Positions 7,395 through 17,100 of a stretch of DNA of 64,000 nt are shown in pieces (position 1 is the first letter of the stretch; every line of letters starts with the position of its first letter). Made by a program: the position numbers and the translations under genes. The DNA is from Lachnospiraceae bacterium (GTDB lineage: Bacteria > Bacillota > Clostridia > Lachnospirales > Lachnospiraceae). Where the stretch lies: positions 1-64,000 of the forward strand of contig SVFH01000016.1 in NCBI GenBank assembly GCA_015056945.1, written 5' to 3'. The notes beneath the pieces were generated by a model. That model had not been told where the DNA came from. It saw only the letters and a list, made by a program, of their open reading frames with translations, and made no database searches.

Positions 7395-8642
7395 TGGTTC
7401 TGCAATCCGGCTCACACCGACATAGATATCCGAGACTTCATACCAGGTTGCGAAATCCGTAATGCCGTTTGCGGGCAGGTTAAAAATGCGCTGAAATACT
7501 TCGACTGCATTGGCGGTCTGTGTGCCGTAAACGCCGTCCGGATTAATGTAAGGAAGCGCCGGATAATTCCGTCCGATGCGGTTTAATTGCTGTTGGAGCT
7601 GCAGTACCTTATTGCCGCGGTCACCGACCGTCAGTGATCTGCCCGGCCATGAGCTTGGAACCCCGTCAATTTCGGATGCGGTATTTATGAACACATCGTT
7701 ACCGTAATAATTACGCAGGATTTCGATGGCAGAATATCCTTCGTCGGCAAGGTATTTCGAACCCCACTGGCTTAAACCGCGACAAGTCGCTGTCGTACCG
7801 TTACAATAAGAGGTGAAAAGTGGTTGTTTGATGCCGGGTCTGGAAACATAATTGACAAAAACAGAGTCCACAATCCGATCAATGTTTGCATAGATGGTTC
7901 TGCCGTAGATAAATTTCTGGTCATAGGCGGTAGAAGAGGTAATCGTGAAAGAATATCCGCGATTTCTGTACCATTCCGTATACACACGATTTAAGGTGAA
8001 GCTCATAATGGCAAAGGTATTGGCATAGATGGCGCTTTCCGGCCAGGTTGCATAAATCTCGCTGGAAACAACGTTTTTAATATAGTCTTTATACGGAACA
8101 TAGTAATCAGGCGCCGTGCGGTCGTTTGGCGCGCCGTCATGTACGATAATGAATTCCGGAATTACGACTCTCGAAAGGACAATCTCTCCGCTTTCGGCAA
8201 TCGGTTTCACCTCTGCTTCGGGGATTTTAGCCGGATAATTGCCGTAGAGGGTATGCGGCGGGATTGAGATGGTTTCCGCACCGCGTCCGAAACGCAACGG
8301 AGTCAGTGAAACCGGCTGGATGGAAAGTACATCGGGTAAAATTTCCCCGTCTTCGATTATAAGCGGTTCATATCCTTCCGCATAAATCGTGAATGTATAG
8401 AGTGCATATGGTCTGGGCTGGTCTTCGGACTGAGAGTAGACAAGCGGCGGAGCAGGTAACTCAACAGTCTCTGTCTGCCCGGAAGCATCTGTCGTCAGAG
8501 CATAAAGAGGACGACTCGGTGCTTCTTTACTTGTGATATATATTTCAGCATTCGGAATTGGTATGGTGGTTGAGATTTTGGTTAGAAAGAAAATAATCCT
8601 GCCACTTGCGGAGCGGACGTTTTCGGGAATGTTTTGATCCAT
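7392..8642 (-). CDS. SpoIID/LytB-domain protein with C-terminal peptidoglycan-binding domain
   Basis: 416 residues from the preferred ATG at 8642, which has AGAAGG 8 bases upstream; an in-frame ATG at 8705 lacks a site. The middle carries the SpoIID-like block YIKNVVSSEIYATWPESAIYAN and later YCNGTTATCRGLSQWGS. The C-terminal 70 residues (GDRGNKVLQLQQQLNRIG ... DGVYGTQTANAVEVFQ) are a PG_binding_1 domain. SpoIID proteins cut denuded glycan strands; this family commonly acts on cell-wall material in spore formation or cell-wall turnover. There is no clear signal peptide, which is odd for a wall protein. Convergent with the FMN enzyme gene. Confidence 0.8.
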   Translation of the reverse strand: MDQNIPENVRSASGRIIFFLTKISTTIPIPNAEIYITSKEAPSRPLYALTTDASGQTETVELPAPPLVYSQSEDQPRPYALYTFTIYAEGYEPLIIEDGEILPDVLSIQPVSLTPLRFGRGAETISIPPHTLYGNYPAKIPEAEVKPIAESGEIVLSRVVIPEFIIVHDGAPNDRTAPDYYVPYKDYIKNVVSSEIYATWPESAIYANTFAIMSFTLNRVYTEWYRNRGYSFTITSSTAYDQKFIYGRTIYANIDRIVDSVFVNYVSRPGIKQPLFTSYCNGTTATCRGLSQWGSKYLADEGYSAIEILRNYYGNDVFINTASEIDGVPSSWPGRSLTVGDRGNKVLQLQQQLNRIGRNYPALPYINPDGVYGTQTANAVEVFQRIFNLPANGITDFATWYEVSDIYVGVSRIAEP

Positions 8643-8704
8643 GGATAATGCCTTCTTAGGATGTTTTGTAAAAAGAATATGCAAAAGAGGTCTGAAATAG
8701 AACA

Positions 8705-8736
8705 AGAAGCCCGAAGACTTTCGTCTCCGGGCTTCT
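8705..8736 (-). promoter_or_regulatory. Strong hairpin in the 5' leader of the SpoIID-like gene
   Basis: AGAAGCCCG (8705-8713) pairs with CGGGCTTCT (8728-8736), with an inner AGAC/GTCT stem. It lies 60-95 bases upstream of the ATG on the minus strand. It may be a leader structure or attenuator; no long T-run is present. Confidence 0.4.
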
Positions 8737-8935
8737 CGTTTGTGTAAAAGGGGAATTCTTTCGGAATTGTTAAACGGAGTGGTTGGTTCCGTTTAACTCT
8801 ATTGAAAGTATATTACCTTTTGCAAAAAAAATCTATAACTATTTTGCGTAAAAATAACAATATATTGCTCAAAATTTAGCAAGGAATCACAAAAGTACAA
8901 AAAATTTGACAAAATAAATAAAAATGAAACAATTT

Positions 8936-8964
8936 TTGACATGAGCCCGGCTTTTTCGTATAAT
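8936..8964 (+). promoter_or_regulatory. Sigma-A-type promoter of the hybrid kinase gene
   Basis: TTGACA at 8936-8941, a 17-base spacer and TATAAT at 8959-8964, both perfect consensus, 23 bases before the ATG at 8988. Confidence 0.8.
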
Positions 8965-8987
8965 AATTTTATTACGGGGGTGATACA

Positions 8988-11810
8988 ATGCAGACATTGC
9001 TTTGGATTCAGATTTTTGCAGTGCTTATTTCTGTTTTTGTTACAGTATATATTTACCATGAAAAAGAGTCTGAGAGTCAGAAATATCTTGGACTGCTTTC
9101 GATGGCAATCTTATTTCAGATGTTGGGATATTTGTTTGAAATCACCGCCACATCTTTAGAAGGAATGCTGATTGCAACGAAGATTCAGTATTTTGTCATG
9201 TCTTATGCAGCAACGTTTTTGCTGTTCCTCATTATGCGTTGTTGTAATGTCGAGGTTAAAACCCTTTTTAGTGCAGTTATTTCAGTGATTGATACAGTGT
9301 TTGCTATCGGAGCAATGACACTTGAGTATCATACTTTGACATTTCGTTCTTATGAGATGGTTTCCACGTCGCAAGGGAACTTTTTGGAATTTAAGCCCGG
9401 TATTTTCATGCTTGTGTTTGGAATCTGGCATATTTTATTGCTTGCTACAATCATATTTTATGCCGTTCGAAATTATGTCAGAAATCAAACGAAGCTGAAT
9501 TTGTTGATTATGTTAATGTCTGCATGCTCTCTATTACCGCTTGTGGCTATCGGCATTGACTTTTTCGTTTTTGGTTTTCACAATAACCTGATTCAGATGT
9601 GCTGTCTGATTGCGTTCCTGATTCAGACGATTATCGTAATACGATTCCGTATTTTTGACTCCATGCAGAGCGCGAAGGATTATATTGTTCAGACGGTAAG
9701 TGAAGGCCTTTTTATCATCGATGTTAGTAAAAAGCTTCTTTATGCAAATGAAGTAGCGCTGTCTATTTTACCGGAACTTACGGTTGAACAGGAACAGAAG
9801 CGCATTATTAACCATATCTATCGCAGCAATAAAAAAACACTCACCTACAACGGAAGAAAATACGTGGTTTCGGTTGCTCCTTTTTATGACAGGAGAATTC
9901 TCAAAGGGTATAATTTGTGGCTTTTTGATAAAACAGAAGAAGAGGAAGTGACGAAACGTCTGATTGAAGTAAAGGAGCAGGCGGAGGAAGCCAACAAGGC
10001 CAAAACCATGTTCCTTGCCAATATGTCCCATGAAATCCGTACACCGATGAATGCCATTATGGGAACGACAGAAATGATTCTGCGAGAGAATGTGAATGAA
10101 TCCGTTAAGGATAAGGTGCACAGCATTCAGAATGCCGGAAATATTCTGATTTCGATTATCAATGATATCCTTGATTTCTCCAAAATCGAATCCGGTAAAA
10201 TGAGTGTAAACGAAACAAATTACAAAATCGGTCTTCTGTTAAAAGATATAACGGATTCCATAGGCGCAAGGCTGGAAGAAAAGAATATTGAATTCCGTGT
10301 TTATGTGAAACCTACAATCCCCAAAGTATTACATGGTGATGAGACGCATGTGCGACAGATTTTTACCAATATTCTGAATAATGCGGTGAAATATACAAAG
10401 ACCGGCTTCGTTGAGTTAAACGTGGACTGGGAACAACGCAACGGTATGGCGCTTATCCGCGTTTCCGTAGAGGACAGCGGTTGCGGTATTCCTGAAGATA
10501 ACATAGCCACTCTTTTTAACAGCTTCGAACGAGCCGATATGATTAAAAACAGGACCATTGAAGGTACCGGTTTAGGACTTGCCATCTGTAAAAGGCTGGT
10601 AGAAAGCATGGGCGGATCCATTGGTGTCAAAAGTATTTACGGCAAAGGAAGTATTTTCAATTTTCATATATATCAGAGTGTCGTTGATTATACGCCGACC
10701 GGTGAATATAACGTCTTAACACAGGCAGAGGCCAAAGAATTGAAGCACAGTGCAGACAGTTTTATTGCACCGATGGCCAAAATCCTTGCCGTGGATGATA
10801 ATATTACAAACCTGAAAGTAATTCAGGGACTTCTTACCATGTATCAGATTCGCGTGGATATTGCGATGAGCGGGGAGGAATGCCTTGATAAAATTCAGAA
10901 GAATCATTACCATCTTGTTCTGATGGATCAGATGATGCCGGTGATGGACGGAATTGAAACCACCAAAAGAATCAGAATGTTTGATGACCGCTACTTGCGA
11001 AATATTCCGGTGGTTGCACTTACTGCCAATGCAATTCGCGGGTCGCGCGAAATGTTTCTCGAGAACGGGTTCCAGGACTATATATCTAAGCCTTTAGACA
11101 TCAGTCTTCTTGAGAAAGTGCTAAAGAAATATCTGCCGAAGGATTTTATCTATTATATTGATAAAGAAGATTCCAAAATCCGTCTGGGAAAGGAAATTGT
11201 AATTCCGAATGTTGACGTGGAGAGAGGAATTGAGCATTACGGCAACAGCAGAAGCCGCTATTTCCAGATTCTTCGATATATCTATGATGACGGTGCGGAA
11301 CAGATTGAAAGAATGCGTTCCAATGTTGAGCTGAAAAATTATGAGGCTTATACGTTTGATGCACATGCACTCAAAGGACTTGCCCGCGGAATTGGCGCGA
11401 TGAAACTTTCCGAGCTTGCGATGGAACAGGAGATGGCTTCGAGGGACGGAAACTATTATGTGATAGAGGAAGGCGCCAGTGTACTGTTTGCAGAATACGA
11501 GCTGCTTCTTGCCAACATTAAATATGTATTTCAGGAAAACAACATTCCGTTGGAAGATTCCAAAACTGTTTCCAAGGGAGCGATACCGGATCAGGATGAT
11601 TTCACCAAACGGTTGAAAGCTTTGTTAGAGAGTCTTGAGATGCTTGAGCAACAAGAGGCGGAAAAGAAAGTCAATGAGATTTTGTCCTTTGAATTAAAAC
11701 CGGATATCCGTCTTATGCTTGAGAATGCAAAGGAATCGATTCGGAAATTTGAGTATGAGATGGCAGAAGAACAGGTACGTCTCGTGATGAATGAAGGGAG
11801 TAAACAATAA
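8988..11810 (+). CDS. Membrane hybrid sensor histidine kinase with receiver and HPt domains
   Basis: 940 residues. About seven hydrophobic helices span residues 1-220 (7TM-type sensor), followed by a PAS-like segment. A HisKA domain has ANMSHEIRTPMNAI with H348 as phosphorylated histidine. An HATPase domain follows with NILNNAVKYT, DSGCGIPEDN and GTGLGLAICK. The receiver has VDDN, LMDQMMPVMDG with D647 and a Lys in ISKPLD. The C-terminal HPt has DAHALKGLARGIGA with H793. All phosphorelay residues are present, so it should pass phosphate H-D-H within one chain. The output regulator is not adjacent. The ATG of the next gene overlaps its stop. Confidence 0.92.
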   Translation: MQTLLWIQIFAVLISVFVTVYIYHEKESESQKYLGLLSMAILFQMLGYLFEITATSLEGMLIATKIQYFVMSYAATFLLFLIMRCCNVEVKTLFSAVISVIDTVFAIGAMTLEYHTLTFRSYEMVSTSQGNFLEFKPGIFMLVFGIWHILLLATIIFYAVRNYVRNQTKLNLLIMLMSACSLLPLVAIGIDFFVFGFHNNLIQMCCLIAFLIQTIIVIRFRIFDSMQSAKDYIVQTVSEGLFIIDVSKKLLYANEVALSILPELTVEQEQKRIINHIYRSNKKTLTYNGRKYVVSVAPFYDRRILKGYNLWLFDKTEEEEVTKRLIEVKEQAEEANKAKTMFLANMSHEIRTPMNAIMGTTEMILRENVNESVKDKVHSIQNAGNILISIINDILDFSKIESGKMSVNETNYKIGLLLKDITDSIGARLEEKNIEFRVYVKPTIPKVLHGDETHVRQIFTNILNNAVKYTKTGFVELNVDWEQRNGMALIRVSVEDSGCGIPEDNIATLFNSFERADMIKNRTIEGTGLGLAICKRLVESMGGSIGVKSIYGKGSIFNFHIYQSVVDYTPTGEYNVLTQAEAKELKHSADSFIAPMAKILAVDDNITNLKVIQGLLTMYQIRVDIAMSGEECLDKIQKNHYHLVLMDQMMPVMDGIETTKRIRMFDDRYLRNIPVVALTANAIRGSREMFLENGFQDYISKPLDISLLEKVLKKYLPKDFIYYIDKEDSKIRLGKEIVIPNVDVERGIEHYGNSRSRYFQILRYIYDDGAEQIERMRSNVELKNYEAYTFDAHALKGLARGIGAMKLSELAMEQEMASRDGNYYVIEEGASVLFAEYELLLANIKYVFQENNIPLEDSKTVSKGAIPDQDDFTKRLKALLESLEMLEQQEAEKKVNEILSFELKPDIRLMLENAKESIRKFEYEMAEEQVRLVMNEGSKQ

Positions 11811-12286
11811 TGTTTGAGAATGAAAAACAAACAACCGGGAATCTGGTTGCGGAATATAAGGATACAGTAATGACACTGGCCAGATTTTTACCTTATTTCG
11901 AAAAAAAGAGTGGTGAAACGGTGATGTCATATTATGTGGCAGAACAGGCGACGGAAAATGCGATGCGTATACCGATTTACGATTCTACCCTTCTTTCTTT
12001 TGTAAAAGAGGCTGAGAAAACGAAGTTGATAAACAGAAATTATGATTATATTTACCGTAAATATGCGATGCGGACCCCGGCAGATGAATTGCGCCTGATT
12101 GAGCGTGCTACAATCCGTGAAATGGAGATTTTTGGCGCGATTTTATCGAAGTATATTATTCGTGGAAGAACCCGCGGCAGAGTATGGAATGAAGGCGTCG
12201 AAAACGGTGTTTTTTACTGTCTTTTATCAAGAATGAAAGAAGTGATAGAATTTTGGGACATTCCCTACCGTGATTTGGAGGAGTAA
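11810..12286 (+). CDS. Conserved hypothetical protein, translationally coupled to the hybrid kinase
   Basis: 158 residues, mostly helical, no membrane segment or known motif. Its ATG overlaps the TAA of the kinase gene, and the next gene (TetR) starts two bases after its stop, so the three genes form one tight operon. The overlap suggests a role in the kinase's signalling, for example as a partner or target, but nothing in the sequence shows a biochemical function. Confidence 0.7.
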   Translation: MFENEKQTTGNLVAEYKDTVMTLARFLPYFEKKSGETVMSYYVAEQATENAMRIPIYDSTLLSFVKEAEKTKLINRNYDYIYRKYAMRTPADELRLIERATIREMEIFGAILSKYIIRGRTRGRVWNEGVENGVFYCLLSRMKEVIEFWDIPYRDLEE

Positions 12287-12288
12287 GA

Positions 12289-12867
12289 ATGAGCAATAAA
12301 TCAGAAATCAAGAAGAAATACATCCTTGAGAAAGCTTGTGAAGTTTTTAAAGAAAAAGGCTATAAAAGCGTGTCCATGAAGGATATCGTGGAAGCCTGTG
12401 AAATAAGCCGCGGCGGTTTATATCTATATTATAAAAGTACGGAAGAAATTTTTTTGGATGTACTGCGTGCCGAAACAGAACGCAGCGACCGAAACTTAGA
12501 AAAAGAACTTGCCGGAGAAGCAACACCAACGGATATTATGATGGTCTTTTTCAAGGCACAGAAGGCAGAAGCTGTAGGGAAACAAGCCTGTTTGGGTATG
12601 GCCATGTATGAGTACTATGCAGTAAAAAGCGGAAAGGGTGACAATCTGATTCGCGACCGTTTTGAAAGCGGTGTTTTGGTATTGCAGAGATTAATAGAAA
12701 TGGGAATAAAAACCGGAGAATTTCGCTGTGCGTATCCAAATTTGGAAGCGCACAGCATGATGTATGCGCTTGAAGGAATGAAAATCATGGCGCAGACGGC
12801 ACGACTTTCTTCCAAGGAATTTGATAAAGAAATCATTTATCTTTTAAGTCGCATTGTGGCAGAATAG
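12289..12867 (+). CDS. TetR-family transcriptional regulator
   Basis: 192 residues. The N-terminal 50 residues form a TetR helix-turn-helix: ILEKACEVFKEKGYKSVSMKDIVEACEISRGGLYLYYKSTEEIF, with the usual GG-LY-YY recognition helix ending. The C-terminal part is the helical ligand-binding region. It is the last gene of the kinase operon; the ligand and targets are unknown. Confidence 0.9.
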   Translation: MSNKSEIKKKYILEKACEVFKEKGYKSVSMKDIVEACEISRGGLYLYYKSTEEIFLDVLRAETERSDRNLEKELAGEATPTDIMMVFFKAQKAEAVGKQACLGMAMYEYYAVKSGKGDNLIRDRFESGVLVLQRLIEMGIKTGEFRCAYPNLEAHSMMYALEGMKIMAQTARLSSKEFDKEIIYLLSRIVAE

Positions 12868-12887
12868 TGGTTTACATAATGTAATAG

Positions 12888-13925
12888 CTATTCGGATGTC
12901 TTTTTTCGTTGCGGCCGTTTGCCGGAAGAAGGTCTTTTGGCACGTGTTGTTTTCGGTGCTTTGACCGGTTTCGCGGGTTCGGGCGGAAGGGCTTTCAAAT
13001 CCAGCGTCACGGAACGAGCAAGCGCACCTACTTTCACGGCAGTGAATTCGGAGAGCAGCTTACTGAATCTGGAATAACCATAATTATGAATGTTGAAATC
13101 AGGATATGTTTTGGTAAGCATCTGATTCAGCTTGCCGAGGTTAATGGTGTTCTTCGGCTCTTCTTTCAGAATGCGGATGATTTCATGCTCAATCAATTCA
13201 AGCGGAATTTCAACTTCCTGTAAATGGGCGGTAACACCTGCGGATGTACTTTCTAAGCGTATGGAGTGAAATTGCTCCAAAAATTTGGAAAACTTATTAT
13301 AGCCGTAATTTCGAATGTCGAAAGAAGAATATGTTTTGGTAATGCGGCTACCTAATTCGCCAAGGTCCATGGAAGTACCGTCAGTTCCGTTTTCGATAAT
13401 AATTTTACGGATGATGGCTTCAATCGCAGGCAACGGAGTAATCGGTTCTTCCTCGATCTGTACTTTTTCTTCAGCGTGTTCCTCGGAAGACGCATCAGCA
13501 AGAAGATCAAGATAGAAGAATCGTTCACAGGATTCGCGGAATGCTTCGGGAGTCTTCTGTTCACCCATACCGATAACCGTCATGCCGGATTCACGAAGAC
13601 GCATGGCAAGGCGTGTGAAATCACTGTCGCTCGTGGCAAGACAGAACCCGTCTACATGCCCGGAATAGAGAATGTCCATGGCATCAATGATCATGGCAGA
13701 ATCGGTTGAATTTTTACCTGTTGTATAGTTATATTGTTGAATCGGAATGATGGAATGTGAAAGAAGTGCATCTTTCCAGCTTTTATTTGTTGGTTTGGTT
13801 AAGTCACCGTAAAGACGCTTATAGGTCACATTGCCGTACTTGGCAAGTTCAGCCAGAATAATCTTAATGTATTTGGAAGAAACGTTATCTGAATCAATCA
13901 GAAGTGCAAATTTTTTCTCGTCCAC
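12888..13925 (-). CDS. NYN-domain ribonuclease-like protein with two OST-HTH (LOTUS) domains
   Basis: 345 residues. The N-terminal 140 residues are a NYN/PIN-like nuclease domain with the acidic residues expected for metal binding in LLIDSDNVS, NSTDSAMIIDAMD and ATSDSDFTRLA. Two similar domains follow (about residues 165-235 and 245-315), each ending in a repeated pattern: TYSSFDIRNYGYNKFSKFLE and TYPDFNIHNYGYSRFSKLLS, typical of OST-HTH/LOTUS RNA-binding domains. The tail is Lys/Arg/Pro-rich. This architecture predicts RNA binding and cleavage. The gene is alone and convergent with tetR. Confidence 0.88.
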   Translation of the reverse strand: MDEKKFALLIDSDNVSSKYIKIILAELAKYGNVTYKRLYGDLTKPTNKSWKDALLSHSIIPIQQYNYTTGKNSTDSAMIIDAMDILYSGHVDGFCLATSDSDFTRLAMRLRESGMTVIGMGEQKTPEAFRESCERFFYLDLLADASSEEHAEEKVQIEEEPITPLPAIEAIIRKIIIENGTDGTSMDLGELGSRITKTYSSFDIRNYGYNKFSKFLEQFHSIRLESTSAGVTAHLQEVEIPLELIEHEIIRILKEEPKNTINLGKLNQMLTKTYPDFNIHNYGYSRFSKLLSEFTAVKVGALARSVTLDLKALPPEPAKPVKAPKTTRAKRPSSGKRPQRKKTSE

Positions 13926-14039
13926 AATAATGTCCTTTCTGTTTATGATAATGGAACGTTTCGTCAGTGACGTGCGTTCACTATCAATATATCACAAAGA
14001 AAAAGTTGTGTAAAAGAGTTTTTTTGCATCATATTTACA

Positions 14040-14068
14040 TTGAAAAGCCAAAGAAAAAAAGTTATAAT
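14040..14068 (+). promoter_or_regulatory. Promoter of purL
   Basis: TTGAAA at 14040-14045, a 17-base spacer, TATAAT at 14063-14068, 49 bases before the ATG. No purine riboswitch is recognisable in the short leader. Confidence 0.65.
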
Positions 14069-14117
14069 AAAAAAGATGGTCAAAGGCCAATCGTATTACA
14101 AGAAAGGATAACCGGAT

Positions 14118-17100
14118 ATGGGAAACGTAAGACGTATTTATGTTGAGAAAAAAGCAGATTTTGCGGTGAAAGCCACAGAATTGAAGGAAGACATTTTAAG
14201 TTATCTCGGAATCAAGGGAGTGGAAGCAGTCAGAGTTTTCATTCGTTATGATGTCGAGAATTTATCAGATGAGATTTTTGAGAGAGCATGCAAGACTGTT
14301 TTCTCAGAGCCTCCTGTTGATGATCTGTATCTGGAAAAAATAGACATTCCTGCAAACGGTCATGTTTTTTCCGTGGAATTTTTACCCGGACAGTATGATC
14401 AGAGAGCAGACTCCGCAGTACAGTGTATTCAGTTCCTGAAAGAAGATGAGGAACCTGTGATTAAGACAGCTGTAACTTATTTAATTTGCGGTAATGTAAG
14501 CGAAGAAGATTTCGCAAAGATTAAGGCATACTGCATCAATCCTGTGGATTCCAGAGAAACAGGAATGGTGAAGCCTGAAACATTGATTACTGAATTTGAT
14601 GTTCCGGCGGATGTTGCCGTAATGGAAGGCTTTATTACAATGCCGGAGGCAGATTTCAAGGCACTTTATGACAGTCTTGGACTTGCTATGACTTACAAGG
14701 ATTTCTGTTTCATTAGAGAGCATTTTTCCGCTGATGAGAAGCGTAATCCTTCTTTTACGGAGATTAAAGTTCTTGATACATACTGGTCAGACCACTGTCG
14801 TCATACCACTTTCTCTACCGAGTTGGAAGATGTGACATTCGCAGACGGTTTCTATAAGCCGATGATTGAGAAGTCCTATCAGGATTATCTTGCAACCAGA
14901 GAAGAAATCTTCGGCGGACGTAAGGATAAGTTTGTTTGCCTTATGGACCTTGCGTTGATGGCAATGCGTAAGTTAAAGAAAGACGGCAAATTGGAAGACA
15001 TGGAGAAGTCAGATGAAATCAATGCCTGCTCCATCGTAGTTCCTTTGGAAGTAGATTATAACGACGGCAAGGGTGTGATTACAGAAGAGTGGTTAATCAG
15101 CTTCAAGAACGAAACACACAACCATCCGACAGAGATTGAACCGTTTGGTGGTGCAGCTACCTGTCTTGGTGGTGCAATCCGTGATCCCCTTTCAGGTCGT
15201 TCCTATGTATATCAGGCAATGCGTGTGACCGGCGCGGCAGACCCGACCGTTCCCATTGCAGATACCATGCAGGGCAAGCTTTCCCAGAAGAAACTGGTGA
15301 AAGGTGCTGCAAGCGGTTATTCCTCATACGGTAACCAGATTGGTCTTGCAACAGGTCTTGTGAAAGAAATTTATCATCCCAATTACGTTGCGAAGCGTAT
15401 GGAAATCGGAGCGGTTATGGGTGCTGCTCCCCGCAAGAACGTTATTCGTGAGAACTCCGACCCCGGAGATATCATTATTCTTTTAGGCGGAAGAACAGGC
15501 CGTGACGGCTGTGGTGGTGCAACAGGTTCTTCTAAGGTACATACCATATCTTCCATCGAAACCTGCGGTGCGGAAGTACAGAAAGGTAACCCGCCGACAG
15601 AGCGTAAGATTCAGAGATTGTTCAGAAGGCCTGAAGTCAGCAGCTTAATCAAGAAATGTAATGATTTTGGTGCTGGTGGTGTATCTGTTGCAATCGGTGA
15701 ATTGGCAGACGGACTCCGCGTGGATTTGGATAAAGTACCTAAGAAGTATGAGGGTCTTGACGGAACAGAACTTTCCATTTCCGAATCTCAGGAGAGAATG
15801 GCAGTTGTTGTTGACGCGAAGGACGTAGATGCGTTCTTAAAGTATTCCGAAGAAGAGAACTTAGAGGCAGTTTGTGTTGCAACCGTAACAGAAGAGAAGC
15901 GTCTTGTGTTAATATGGAGAGGCAAAGAAATCGTTAACATTAAACGTTCCTTCCTTGATACAAACGGTGCGCATCAGGCAACAAAGGTTGCTGTAGATAT
16001 GCCGGATGAAAAGGCAAATTACTTAAATGTTGTAGCAAATAAAGAAGTAGAAGCAGCTCTTTCTGCAAATGATGTGAAGAAAGCTTGGATTGCTTCTGTG
16101 AATGATTTGAATACCTGTTCCCAGAAGGGACTTGTTGAAATGTTTGACTCCTCCATCGGTGCAGGAACCGTCCTGATGCCGTATGGTGGAAAGCATCAGT
16201 TGACTGAAATCCAGACCATGGTTGCGAAAGTGCCTGTTCTTGGCGGTAAGTCAGATGCTGTTACCATGATGAGCTACGGATTTGATCCTTATCTTTCTTC
16301 ATGGAGCCCGTATCACGGTGCCGTATATGCAGTAACGGAATCTCTTTCCAAGATTGTTGCAGCAGGCGGTGATTACAAGAAAGTAAGATTTACCTTCCAG
16401 GAATACTTCCGTCGTATGACAGAAGACCCTTCCAGATGGAGCCAGCCGTTCGCAGCATTGCTTGGTGCATTTGATGCACAGCTTGGATTCGGACTTCCTT
16501 CCATCGGTGGTAAAGACAGTATGTCAGGAACTTTCCAGGATATCGATGTACCGCCCACACTTGTATCTTTCGCAGTAGATGTTGCTAAGGGCAGTGATGT
16601 GGTAACACCGGAATTAAAGAAAGCAGGAAACAAGCTTGTGAAGTTTACACTTCCCAAGGATTCCTATGATATTCCTGATTATGAGAAGGTTATGGCATTG
16701 TACGATGCAATTCATGCATTAACACAGAAGAAAGTGATTGTTTCCGCATATGTTGCTGATGCACACGGTATTGTGCCTGCAATCAGTAAGATGGCATTCG
16801 GTAACGGTCTTGGTGTGGCAATTGATGCATCTGTTGCCAAGGAAGCGTTATTTGCAAATGAAATGGGCAATATCATTGCAGAAGTTTCTGCGGATGCACT
16901 TGCCGAAATCAATTGTGATTATACGGTAATCGGTACCGTAACGGAATCTGATTTCGTATACGGTGATGTAGTGATTACACACGCTGATGTATTGAAATCC
17001 TTCAAGGCTAAACTTGAGAAGGTATTCCCCAGCCGTGTAACATACGATAATACAGAAGTTCCTTCAAAGAATTATGATGCGAAAGAAATTTATATCTGCA

